This document shows positions 27,821 through 35,764 of a stretch of 64,000 nt of DNA, piece by piece. Within the stretch, counting starts at the first letter, position 1, and the number at the start of each line of letters is the position of its first letter. The notes below the pieces were generated by a model that was given only the letters and a program-made list of their open reading frames with translations, did not search any database and was not told where the DNA came from. Origin of the DNA: Rhizobium nepotum 39/7 (GTDB taxonomy: Bacteria > Pseudomonadota > Alphaproteobacteria > Rhizobiales > Rhizobiaceae); NCBI RefSeq assembly GCF_000949865.1, contig NZ_JWJH01000008.1:1-64000 (forward strand). The letters are read 5' to 3'. The position numbers and the translations under genes were made by a program.

Positions 27821-27850
27821 TTATTTATCTGATGACTTCGAGGCACCCAT
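27821..27850 (-). CDS. Nine-residue leader peptide (MGASKSSDK), putative phenicol-responsive attenuator ORF
   Basis: The ORF is ATG, eight sense codons and TAA, giving MGASKSSDK, with GGA eight nt upstream as a ribosome site. The published cmlA leader as I recall it is MSTSKNADK, which matches at five of nine positions (M1, S4, K5, D8, K9). The stop codon directly touches the first stem-loop. A ribosome stalled by drug near codon 8 would cover the 5' arm of that stem. The position, length and residue pattern together make a chance ORF unlikely. The leader was recognised by eye and has not been tested. Confidence 0.7.
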   Translation of the reverse strand: MGASKSSDK

Positions 27851-27932
27851 GTTCAACATCCATATATAGCGACAGGCAAACAGGGGTTGGATTTAGCAAT
27901 ATATCGGTTTTTTGGCAACGCTTGGCCCTGGT

Positions 27933-29726
27933 CTATCCGACCACAGCAAGCACCGGGCTTTCCATCACCCTTCCCGTCAGCACGTCGGCGATGCCCATAT
28001 CCGTCTGGTGCGGGCCGATGTTGCAGGCGAGCGTGGCGCCAAAGCAGGCTTTGAAGACGAGATAGGGTGGCTGCCATTCGACCACTTCGCCGACGGCGGC
28101 GCGCAGTTTTTCAAAGCCCCTGGCCACTTCTTCAAGCGGCGCATCGGAAACGAGGCCGGAGAGCGGGAGCGGGAGCAGCGCGGTGACCTTACCCTGCGAG
28201 GCGACCGCCATGCCGCCGCCAGCAGCAATCACCGCATTGGCGGCCAGCGCCATGTCTTCCGGGTTTCCGCCAAAGACTGTGAGGTTGTGGCTGTCATGTG
28301 AGACGGTGGTGGCAAAGGCCCCTTTCCAGTTTCCCCAACCGGTGAGGAAGCCGGTTTTGGTGACCGGATCGGCCTTGCCGTGGCGGTGGGTGACGGAAAT
28401 CATCGTCGCCCCTTCAGGCGGAACCACGAAACCGGCCTTCACTTCGGCCTCCGCCTCGCCCCACTGCGTGAAGCGCGGGCGATCGATGGTGGCGAGGCGT
28501 ACTTTCACCCCTTCGGATGCCACCCGGAAATCATCGGCGTTACGCGGCGAAAGTTTCATCGAACCTTCGAGCGCGGCCGCATCGCAGGCCGGAACATCAA
28601 CGAGCATACGCCCGCCTTCCGCAACCGCCCTGCCCCCGGCCAGAACATGACGAGCCGAAAAACCGCTCAAATCCTCGAAGATGGCGATATCGGCACGACG
28701 ACCGGTGGCGATGAGGCCGAGATCGGAACGACCGAGCCGGTGTGCGGCATTGAGGGTGGCGGCGCGCAGCGCCCATTCGGGTTTCAGGCCGTAACCGACA
28801 AGCCGGCGCACCACGTCATCCAGCCCGCCGCCCCGCAAAAGGTCATCCGGGAAGACATCGTCCGTGCAGAGCGTCACCGTTTGCGGCAGATGGCCGAGCG
28901 CATTGAGCGCCGCCACGAATTCCGGCAGCAGATGATCGTGCGAGCCTCGCAGCTCGATGGTCAGTCCGGCCCTGAGCTTCGTCATCAGGTCTTCGCTAGA
29001 GACCAGTTCATGATCGGAAGAGACACCCGCCGCCATGAAGGCGTTGAGATCGGCACCATCAAGTCCGCGCGCATGGCCGCAGACCAACTTTTCCGAGACA
29101 AGTCCGGCCTGCACGATGCCGCTCATGCGCGGATCGCGCTCGATGACGCCGCGCATGTTCATGATTTCCGCAACACCGCCAACCTGCGGCCAGGACAGGA
29201 TATCGGCGAGGATGGCGGCGTCGAAATCCGCGCCGCTGCGCTCCAGTCCCGGTGCTGACGGCACCGAGGAAGGCGCAAGCAGAATGGCGCGCAGGGGCAG
29301 ATTTTCGACAGATTTCGCCGCCCAGCGAACACCATCGACGCCGTGCACATTGCCGAATTCATGCGGGTCCCAGACGATGGTGGTGACGCCTCGGGCAACC
29401 ACCGCCGCCGCATAGGCCGCCGGCGTAACCATCGAGCTTTCGATGTGCATATGCGTGTCGATCAGGCCAGGGGAGACAAAGGCGTTGGCGGCATCGATTG
29501 TGCGCACAGCGTCGCTGCGGCTTGCCGGTTCGTGCACGCTGGCGATCAGCGGGCCGACGATGCCGATATCGGCGGCGCGAAGCTCTCCTGTCACCACATC
29601 CACCAGCGTTCCACCGGTAATCAGAACATCGAAAGGCGCATCGCCGCGCGCAGCGGCAACGGTGCGGGTACGCAGCGTATCGTCGGTGAGATCGGCTGGC
29701 TCGCGCATCGGGAATTGCGCATTCAT
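27933..29726 (-). CDS. ade: Adenine deaminase
   Basis: This 597-residue member of the amidohydrolase superfamily converts adenine to hypoxanthine and ammonia. Metal-site motifs are GLIDTHMHIESSMVTP (HxH), WDPHEFGNVHGVDG, the VCGHARGLDG histidine, GVSSDHELVSSED and the late LCTDDVFPDDL aspartate. The C-terminal domain (KADPVTKTGFLTGWGNWKG split, DMALAANAVIAAGGGM) is specific to Ade proteins. Its start overlaps the nucleoside hydrolase stop (ATGA). It is the last gene of the LacI-led purine operon and takes the free base produced by the hydrolase. An Agrobacterium adenine deaminase has been studied structurally, but I cannot confirm it is this locus. Confidence 0.94.
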   Translation of the reverse strand: MNAQFPMREPADLTDDTLRTRTVAAARGDAPFDVLITGGTLVDVVTGELRAADIGIVGPLIASVHEPASRSDAVRTIDAANAFVSPGLIDTHMHIESSMVTPAAYAAAVVARGVTTIVWDPHEFGNVHGVDGVRWAAKSVENLPLRAILLAPSSVPSAPGLERSGADFDAAILADILSWPQVGGVAEIMNMRGVIERDPRMSGIVQAGLVSEKLVCGHARGLDGADLNAFMAAGVSSDHELVSSEDLMTKLRAGLTIELRGSHDHLLPEFVAALNALGHLPQTVTLCTDDVFPDDLLRGGGLDDVVRRLVGYGLKPEWALRAATLNAAHRLGRSDLGLIATGRRADIAIFEDLSGFSARHVLAGGRAVAEGGRMLVDVPACDAAALEGSMKLSPRNADDFRVASEGVKVRLATIDRPRFTQWGEAEAEVKAGFVVPPEGATMISVTHRHGKADPVTKTGFLTGWGNWKGAFATTVSHDSHNLTVFGGNPEDMALAANAVIAAGGGMAVASQGKVTALLPLPLSGLVSDAPLEEVARGFEKLRAAVGEVVEWQPPYLVFKACFGATLACNIGPHQTDMGIADVLTGRVMESPVLAVVG

Positions 29727-30646
29727 CGGGAAGCCTCCCGGCGCAGCACATCGAGGATCACCGTCTTTGCGCCTTCGGCATCCACCGTTTCGGCAAAATG
29801 CCCGTTAAAGGCTGTAACCTTCTCAGCGCGCGTCTCCACCACGGTTCGCCCGCGCGTCAGCGAGGCGTGAAGTTCGACATCGATCCGCGCTTGCCGCCAG
29901 CCGAGGAGCTCGGAGGTAAAGCCGATAGCGGCGACGGGATCATAAAGCGCCATGGCGGGTCTGCCGCGCCTTGTGGCTATGCCGATGAAGCCTTCCAGCA
30001 GATCGGCAATCAAGTCGGCATTTTTGCCGCCTGCATCGCGGATCGGCAGCACGTCGGCAGGCGCGGCGGTGACCGCGCGGCAGGCATCCAGATCGACCAT
30101 GCGCAGCGGCGGGCCGTGGGAAAGCACGATGGCCAGCGCTTCCGGATCGGCAAAGGCGTTGAATTCGGCGGATGCCGTGTGGTTGCCGCTGGTCACGCCG
30201 CCACCCATCCAGGTGAGGTCGGAAATTCTGGCGGCAAGATCGGGCCGGGCAAGGCAAAGTGCGGCGATATTGGTAAGCGGGCCGAGCGCGAGGATGCGCT
30301 TCTCGCCTGTTCCATCCGCCAGCCAATTACAGAGGGCCACGAAGGCATCGCTCTTTTGCAAGGGTGCCGCATCCGGCAGGTTGCGGCCAACGGTCGGAAT
30401 ACCGCTATCGCCGAGGATAGACTGAGCGGTTTCGAGCGCGCCGAGAACCGGCATGTCACGACCCTGATGGATCGGCATCGACCAGCCGAAGGCAGCGACT
30501 GCCCCGGCGGCGTTGCGGCAGACAGCATCCAGCGTCGCATTGCCGAAGACCAGCGAAATGCCGTCAATGACGAGGCCGGACGACTGCACCACCATGATGG
30601 CGGCGATATCGTCAAAGCCCATATCGGTATCGATCCATACACCCAT
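29723..30646 (-). CDS. Nucleoside hydrolase (inosine-uridine preferring type)
   Basis: This 307-residue cytoplasmic enzyme cleaves the N-glycosidic bond of nucleosides to free base plus ribose. The calcium-binding aspartate cluster is near the start (WIDTDMGFDDIAAIMV), with the family VFGNATLDAVCRNAA and LGPLTNIAALCLARPDL blocks and LTWMGGGVTSGNHTASAEFN. The C-terminal YDPVAAIGF carries the last metal ligand. The gene starts 3 bp from the ATPase stop and overlaps the adenine deaminase gene. Within this operon it probably releases purine bases from imported nucleosides. The specificity (purine, pyrimidine or both) is not clear from sequence. Confidence 0.93.
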   Translation of the reverse strand: MGVWIDTDMGFDDIAAIMVVQSSGLVIDGISLVFGNATLDAVCRNAAGAVAAFGWSMPIHQGRDMPVLGALETAQSILGDSGIPTVGRNLPDAAPLQKSDAFVALCNWLADGTGEKRILALGPLTNIAALCLARPDLAARISDLTWMGGGVTSGNHTASAEFNAFADPEALAIVLSHGPPLRMVDLDACRAVTAAPADVLPIRDAGGKNADLIADLLEGFIGIATRRGRPAMALYDPVAAIGFTSELLGWRQARIDVELHASLTRGRTVVETRAEKVTAFNGHFAETVDAEGAKTVILDVLRREASR

Positions 30647-30648
30647 GA

Positions 30649-31674
30649 TCAGCCAAACACCTTCAGGCTTGCCGCCTTTGCGACCGGCAGGTCGAAGGCG
30701 AGCGTATCACCGATCGTATGGGCGGTCAGCGCAGCATCGGTTTCCGCCTTGATGGCGCCAAGCGGCGTATCGAGCAGATATTCGCGGGTGTTGCCGGCAA
30801 AGGATGTGCCGCGCACGGTTCCCTGGAAAGGACCTGAACCAAGGGTCACCATGCGCGGCCGCCAGGCCAGTCCAGATGCTGAAGGGACTGGTCCGGTAAG
30901 CGGTGTTGTACCGTTTGCGGTTTTCAACGCGCCGCCTTCCAGCGCGAAGATGTTTTCAAAGCCGACGAAATCCGCCACGAAGGCGGAAACCGGCGCATTG
31001 TAGATGTCTTCCGGCGTGCCGATCTGCTCGATCTTGCCGCCCTTCATGACGACAATGCGGTCAGCCAGCGCCAAGGCCTCGATCTGGTCATGGGTGACGA
31101 AGATCATCGTCACGCCGGTTTCCTTCTGCACACGCTGCAATTCGGTGCGCATTTCAAGCCTGAGCCGCGCGTCGAGATTGGACAACGGCTCATCCAGTAG
31201 CAGCACCTTCGGCTCCATGACCATGGAGCGCGCCAGCGCCACACGCTGCTGCTGCCCGCCGGAAAGCTCTGCCGGCCTGCGCGAAGCGAAGCTCGACAAC
31301 CCGACCGATTTCAGGCCGGAGGCCACCTTGTCGTCCAGCGCCTTGCCGCTCATGCCCTTGAGTTTCAGGCCGAAGGCGACGTTTTCGTAGACCGTCAGAT
31401 GCGGGAAAAGCGCATAGGACTGGAACACAAGCCCGACAGCGCGTTTGTTGGCCGCGACACGGGTGATATCGGCGCCATCGAGATCGATGCGACCGCCCGC
31501 CACCGGCATCAGCCCGGCAATCGCGCGCATCGTGGTGGTCTTGCCGCAGCCGGAAGGACCCAGCAGGGCGAGAAGTTCGCCCTTACGGATGTCAAGGTCG
31601 AGATCCCTGACGGCGATGCTGCTGCCATAGGCGAGCGAGACTTTTTGGAGCGAAAGGTAATTTGCGTCAGACAT
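30649..31674 (-). CDS. ABC transporter ATP-binding protein (PotA/FbpC-like)
   Basis: The protein has 341 residues from MSDANYLSLQKVSLAYG; the start overlaps the permease stop by 8 bp. It has Walker A GPSGCGKTTTMRAIAGL, Q-loop VFQSYALFPHLTVYENV, signature LSGGQQQRVALARSM, Walker B VLLLDEPLSNLDAR and H-loop FVTHDQIEALALADR. The C-terminal TOBE-type domain begins after residue 240. This is the spermidine/iron/thiamine class of ATPase rather than the peptide class. It energises the two permeases upstream. Context with nucleoside hydrolase and adenine deaminase points to nucleoside or purine uptake. Confidence 0.93.
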   Translation of the reverse strand: MSDANYLSLQKVSLAYGSSIAVRDLDLDIRKGELLALLGPSGCGKTTTMRAIAGLMPVAGGRIDLDGADITRVAANKRAVGLVFQSYALFPHLTVYENVAFGLKLKGMSGKALDDKVASGLKSVGLSSFASRRPAELSGGQQQRVALARSMVMEPKVLLLDEPLSNLDARLRLEMRTELQRVQKETGVTMIFVTHDQIEALALADRIVVMKGGKIEQIGTPEDIYNAPVSAFVADFVGFENIFALEGGALKTANGTTPLTGPVPSASGLAWRPRMVTLGSGPFQGTVRGTSFAGNTREYLLDTPLGAIKAETDAALTAHTIGDTLAFDLPVAKAASLKVFG

Positions 31675-32446
31675 AACGGGAGAACCCCAGAAAACGTTCG
31701 GCCATAAAGACGATGCCGATGGAAAGGAAGGCGAGCAGCGAGGAAAGTGCGGCAACAGACGGATCGAAGACGATTTCCATGTAGCCCAGCATGTCGATTG
31801 GCAGCGTACGCACGCCCGGACCCGACAGGAACAGCGACACCGGCACCTGATTGAAACTCGTCACGAAACCGAGAATGAAGGCCGACAGGATGCCGCCGCG
31901 AATATTGGGCAGCACCACACGGAAAAATGCGCCAAGGCGTGACGAGCCGAGCAGCACCGCCGCCTCCTCGATATCCGAGCGCAGATTGTTGAGGCTAGCC
32001 GAAACCACCCGCACCGCATAGGGCAGGATGAGCGCGGTGTGGGCGAGAAACAGGGCAAGCGTAATGCCGATGCCGAAGGGCACGACGAAATAACGCAACA
32101 GTGCCAGACCGACAATGATACCAGGTACGATGATCGGCGCGGAAACGATGGTGCGCACCGTCTCGGCAAACGGCAGCTTGTAGCGCGACATGGCGTAGGC
32201 GGCCGGAATGCCAAGGATGAGCGCCGTGAACGTGCCGCCGATGGCAAGGAACATCGACATCGCAAAGCTTTCGCGGAAACTTTCCACGGTGAAGACCTTC
32301 GCGATCCATTTCAGCGAAAAGCCCTGTGGCGGAAAGGCAAGCGTATCGCCGGCCGAAAAGGAAGCCGCGACGATGATGAGGAACGGCCCGATGAGGAAAC
32401 CGACGACAAGAAGGAGCGTGAGCGGAATGAAGAGCTGCCGGGTCAT
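31667..32446 (-). CDS. ABC transporter permease (PotC-like)
   Basis: The protein has 259 residues from MTRQLFIPLTLLLVVGFLIG, whose ATG overlaps the previous permease stop by 4 bp. Five to six helices are predicted, with the EAA loop at about EEAAVLLGSSRLGAFFRVVLPNI, as in PotC/CysW-type subunits. The periplasmic loop after helix 1 (SFSAGDTLAFPPQGFSLKW) is the usual PotC feature. It forms the channel together with the PotB-like partner. Confidence 0.92.
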   Translation of the reverse strand: MTRQLFIPLTLLLVVGFLIGPFLIIVAASFSAGDTLAFPPQGFSLKWIAKVFTVESFRESFAMSMFLAIGGTFTALILGIPAAYAMSRYKLPFAETVRTIVSAPIIVPGIIVGLALLRYFVVPFGIGITLALFLAHTALILPYAVRVVSASLNNLRSDIEEAAVLLGSSRLGAFFRVVLPNIRGGILSAFILGFVTSFNQVPVSLFLSGPGVRTLPIDMLGYMEIVFDPSVAALSSLLAFLSIGIVFMAERFLGFSRYV

Positions 32447-33270
32447 TTCTTGTTCCTTGCGGTGGCGATGCGCTTCAGCAGGATATTGGCGGCAAAGCTC
32501 ATGACGATCAGGATGAAGGCGATGACGCTGGCGGCGACAAAATTGTTGGAGACCGTCACCTGCTGGTAAAGCAGGGTTTCCAGCATCAGCACCTTGGATC
32601 CGCCAAGAATGGCGGGCGTGATATAGGCCGTGAGCGATCCGGTGAAGACCAGCGTACCGCCGACGACCAGCCCTTCTTTTGTGAGCGGCAGGATGACTTT
32701 CCAGAACACCTGAAACCAGTTTGCGCCGAGAACACGGGCAGCCGCGATCGTATCCTTCGGCATGTTCTCCAGCGCGCTGATGAGCGAGATGATCATCAGC
32801 GGCAGGAACAATTGCAGAAGGCCGATAAAAACAGCCGTTTCGGAAAACAGGATGCGGATCGGTGCGTCGCTCAGGCCGACTGCCTGAAGCGCCTGATTGA
32901 CGATGCCGGTTCTGCCCAGAATGACGATCCAGGCATAGGTGCGGGCAACCGGTGAGATCATCAGCGGCAGCACGACCAGATTGACGACATGGCCTTTCCA
33001 CCCCGACGGAAGGTTAACGATAGCGAAGGCCGCCGCATAACCCACCACCGCAGATACGATGGTGACAAGCGCGCCGAGCTTCAGGGTGCGCAGGAAAACC
33101 GCCCGGTTCAGCGGATCGGAAAAGAAATCGGCGTAAGCGGACAATGTCCAGCCGTCAGTGGTGTGAAAGCCCTCCGACAGAAGCATGAAGACCGGCACAA
33201 GAAAGACCGCCGCCGCAAAAATCGCGGCGGGCAAGGCAAGCGCCAGCGCTTCGGCCCGGTTCTGAAACAT
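32443..33270 (-). CDS. ABC transporter permease (PotB-like)
   Basis: The protein has 275 residues from MFQNRAEALALALPAAIFAA, with GGAGAA seven nt upstream. It has a long first helix, a periplasmic stretch FHTTDGWTLSAYADFFSDPL, typical of PotB, and an EAA loop near AAARVLGANWFQVFWKVILP. It is translationally coupled to the PotC-like gene. A 270-bp gap with a palindromic repeat separates it from the binding-protein gene upstream, so its expression may be uncoupled from that of the binding protein. Confidence 0.92.
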   Translation of the reverse strand: MFQNRAEALALALPAAIFAAAVFLVPVFMLLSEGFHTTDGWTLSAYADFFSDPLNRAVFLRTLKLGALVTIVSAVVGYAAAFAIVNLPSGWKGHVVNLVVLPLMISPVARTYAWIVILGRTGIVNQALQAVGLSDAPIRILFSETAVFIGLLQLFLPLMIISLISALENMPKDTIAAARVLGANWFQVFWKVILPLTKEGLVVGGTLVFTGSLTAYITPAILGGSKVLMLETLLYQQVTVSNNFVAASVIAFILIVMSFAANILLKRIATARNKK

Positions 33271-33347
33271 ATGGCATTCTCCGGTCTTGAAATTCCGCCG
33301 ACTACATTTGACGGAGGACTTGTTCATTTGGCGTCAGTGGGTGCCTG

Positions 33348-33501
33348 CCCCCCTCTGCCCTGCCGGGCATCTCCCCCACAGGTGGGGAGATCGGCTGGGT
33401 GCGCTGACACCGTTTCATCGCGACGTTCAAAGCAAGATGAGGCGCGGCCCCGGATCGATCTCCCCCCTTGTGGGGGAGATGTCCGACAGGACAGAGGGGG
33501 G
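33348..33501. repeat. Palindromic intergenic repeat family C (about 150 bp)
   Basis: The outer arms CCCCCCTCTG and CAGAGGGGGG, next arms CCCTGCCGGGCAT and GTCCGACAGG, and inner arms ATCTCCCCC and GGGGGAGAT form nested inverted repeats. It lies between the binding-protein and permease genes of the purine operon. It resembles the two-sided GC palindromes found dispersed in rhizobial genomes; only one copy is in this window. Confidence 0.7.
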
Positions 33502-33541
33502 TGACGTGCGTCAGCACGTACATACCGCCCAGCTCATGCCC

Positions 33542-34564
33542 CTATTGCCCGACCTTCGCGTTCCACTCCGACAGCCACTTGTCGCGGTTATCAAGCGTCA
33601 CGTCGGAAGGAATGAGCTGCAGGCTTTTTGCGGTTTCGTCGCCATAGGTGATGTTGTTCGCCACCTCGTCGGAAACCTTGACCTCTTTGTTGGTCGGGCT
33701 GTCCACCAGCTTTTCGGCCAGCGCCTTCTGAACGTCGGTCGAAAGCCAGAAATCCATGAATTGCAGCGCAAGCTCCTCGTTCTTCGTGCCCTTCGGCACC
33801 ACGAGCACGTTCATGCCGCCGGTCTGGCCTTCCTTGGGTGTCGCCCAGGCAAGTGGCAGGTCGAGCTTGGTGAAGGGCGCCCACGAGAAGCGACCAATCG
33901 GGGCGGCCCAGATTTCTTCCTGCTGCATCAACTGCACAAGCTGCGAGGACTTGACGTAGAAAGTGACGATATCGTCCTTCTTTTCACCCACAGCCTCGAT
34001 GGCCCCGGCAAGATCCGGCGTGTCCTTGCCGATGGCCTTGCCGAGCATGTAGAGCGCGGGCGGTCCCTGATTGGTGGTGACATTCGGGAAGGCGACGTGA
34101 TCGACGACGCCTTCCTTCAGCAGATCGGCCCAGCTATCGATCTTCATCTTGTCGGTGCGATAGACGATGGAGGTGGCGTAGAAGTTGACGCCGACGCTCA
34201 TGCCGTCGCCGTTCGGATCCTTGGCGATGTCATAGAGCTTGTCGATATTCGCAACCTTGGCGGCGTCGATCTTCTGGATCAGGTCCTTGCGGGTGGCGGA
34301 AAGCGCATCCGCCATGGAGACGATGGCGAGATCGACCACCGGATTGACCTTGTTGGCCTCCATTTTGGCCAGACGCTCGACGCTGTTGCCGGTCTCGACA
34401 ACCAGCTTGCAGCCACATTGCTTCTCGAACGGCGTATAGACCAGTTCCTTGAATTCGTCCTGCGCGAAGGCGTAGACCGAGATCGTCAGCGTCTTGTCCT
34501 GCGCCTGTGCGGCACCCATCGTCAGCATCAGGGCGGCGCCCGATGCAAGAATGATTTTTTTCAT
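33542..34564 (-). CDS. ABC transporter substrate-binding protein (PotD-like, SBP family 1/8)
   Basis: The protein has 340 residues with a Sec signal peptide (MKKIILASGAAL, cut after AQA near residue 21). The mature protein starts TLTISVYAFAQDEFKELVY and carries a CGC pair near residue 50 (FEKQCGCKLVVETG), perhaps a disulfide. The middle VVDLAIVSMADALSATRKDL and PNVTTNQGPPALYML segments fit the PotD/FbpA class. It overlaps the LacI gene by 4 bp. With adenine deaminase and nucleoside hydrolase downstream, the ligand is predicted to be a purine nucleoside or base rather than a polyamine. That is an inference from gene order. Confidence 0.9.
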   Translation of the reverse strand: MKKIILASGAALMLTMGAAQAQDKTLTISVYAFAQDEFKELVYTPFEKQCGCKLVVETGNSVERLAKMEANKVNPVVDLAIVSMADALSATRKDLIQKIDAAKVANIDKLYDIAKDPNGDGMSVGVNFYATSIVYRTDKMKIDSWADLLKEGVVDHVAFPNVTTNQGPPALYMLGKAIGKDTPDLAGAIEAVGEKKDDIVTFYVKSSQLVQLMQQEEIWAAPIGRFSWAPFTKLDLPLAWATPKEGQTGGMNVLVVPKGTKNEELALQFMDFWLSTDVQKALAEKLVDSPTNKEVKVSDEVANNITYGDETAKSLQLIPSDVTLDNRDKWLSEWNAKVGQ

Positions 34565-35628
34565 GGTGTGAGTTCTCCTGCTGTCGTTTTTTTGGCTTCA
34601 ATCGCATCATGCTTTTTTTTGCCGGTGGAGCCGCGCATGACCAGCGCCATCGGTACTTTCGAGATTTCTGCTGTTACCTCGGCCGCTAAGCCGTTTTCGA
34701 AACCGGAATCAGCATCGATCGCGCGCAACAGCGCGTCCACGGCCAGATCGGCGATGCGGCCCATATCCATGCGCATAGTCGTCAGTGGCGGCGTCACAAC
34801 GGCCGAAAAAATCAGATCGTCAAAGCCGGTGACACTCGCCTCTTCCGGCACCTCTATGCCCTCGCGCTGCAACTCGGTGAGCGCGCGCAGCGCATGCAGG
34901 TCGGACACGGCGGCGAAAGCAGTAAAACCCTCAGCGACCCCGTCGGCAAGGCCAAGCCGGCAACCCGCGCCATCAGCCTTTTCGATGGCGTCCACCCACA
35001 GCGTCTCCGTGACGCAGGCCTTGCCGAGACCGTCGCGAATGCCGCCGAGGCGGTCGTTCTGCACGTTGGAATCCCGGTTCTTGCCGAGCAGCACCACCTT
35101 GTTATGACCAAGAGCTGCGAGATATTCGCCGACCTGCCGCCCGCCGTCCCAATGGTCAGCGGCCACGGTGTTTCCTGGTGTCGAGGGGCTATCGATCACC
35201 GCCACCGGGCAATCGACATCGCCAATGCGCGTGCCGCGGCGGGGAACGATGACCATACCATCCACCCCACGCTCTATCAGCCGGTTGATGGCATCTGTCT
35301 GCATGGCGATCTCGCCGCGCGAGTCGGCGATCAGAACACCGTAACCGGCATTGACGGCCGCCTTTTCGATGGCCTGCGCGATCTGTGGAAAGAGCGGATT
35401 GGCAATGTCAGGCAGAACCAGCCCCAGAACACCGCTTTTGCCGGTGCGCAGCGCCCTGCCCGCCGAACTCGGCACATAACCGAGTTCGCTCGCGGTTTTG
35501 CGGATGCGCTCCACCAGTTCCGGCGAAACGCGGCCCTTGCCCGACAACGCATTGGACACGGTTGCTACCGACACGCCGAGTGCCGCTGCTATCGCGCTCA
35601 GATTGGTGGCAGGCCGTGAAGACGCCAT
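34561..35628 (-). CDS. LacI-family transcriptional regulator of the purine operon
   Basis: This 355-residue regulator has an N-terminal LacI headpiece (NLSAIAAALGVSVATVSNALSGKGRVSPE, with the hinge helix region SAGRALRTGKSG) and a periplasmic-binding-protein-like core (LGLVLPDIANPLFPQI and later GFDDLIFSAVVTPPLTT). It is the first gene of the operon 27933-35628. An 18-bp perfect palindrome lies 17 bp upstream of its ATG, so it probably represses its own operon and is released by an imported purine or nucleoside. The inducer is inferred from the downstream enzymes. Confidence 0.92.
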   Translation of the reverse strand: MASSRPATNLSAIAAALGVSVATVSNALSGKGRVSPELVERIRKTASELGYVPSSAGRALRTGKSGVLGLVLPDIANPLFPQIAQAIEKAAVNAGYGVLIADSRGEIAMQTDAINRLIERGVDGMVIVPRRGTRIGDVDCPVAVIDSPSTPGNTVAADHWDGGRQVGEYLAALGHNKVVLLGKNRDSNVQNDRLGGIRDGLGKACVTETLWVDAIEKADGAGCRLGLADGVAEGFTAFAAVSDLHALRALTELQREGIEVPEEASVTGFDDLIFSAVVTPPLTTMRMDMGRIADLAVDALLRAIDADSGFENGLAAEVTAEISKVPMALVMRGSTGKKKHDAIEAKKTTAGELTP

Positions 35629-35644
35629 GTTGGTCCGAAAGGGC

Positions 35645-35662
35645 TGATTAAACGTTTAATCA
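35645..35662. promoter_or_regulatory. LacI-family operator upstream of the purine operon
   Basis: TGATTAAACGTTTAATCA is a perfect 18-bp palindrome with the central CG step typical of LacI/PurR operators. It lies 17 bp upstream of the regulator ATG, where binding would block initiation or early elongation. Autoregulation is a direct prediction. Confidence 0.8.
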
Positions 35663-35764
35663 CGATAGTCGAGCGAAACTCTCCTGTCGAGTCCGGGTAA
35701 AGGGAAAACAGGGCGAAAACCGAGGCACAAGGTCTAAATGCCCGAAAAAAGTGCGATTATTTTT

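Noticed and set aside
27718-27846. An N-terminal extension of the CmlA-like protein starting at a GTG inside the leader
   Set aside because: It would translate through both stem-loops and add 43 residues with no similarity to the family. The ATG at 27717 matches the CmlA N-terminus.
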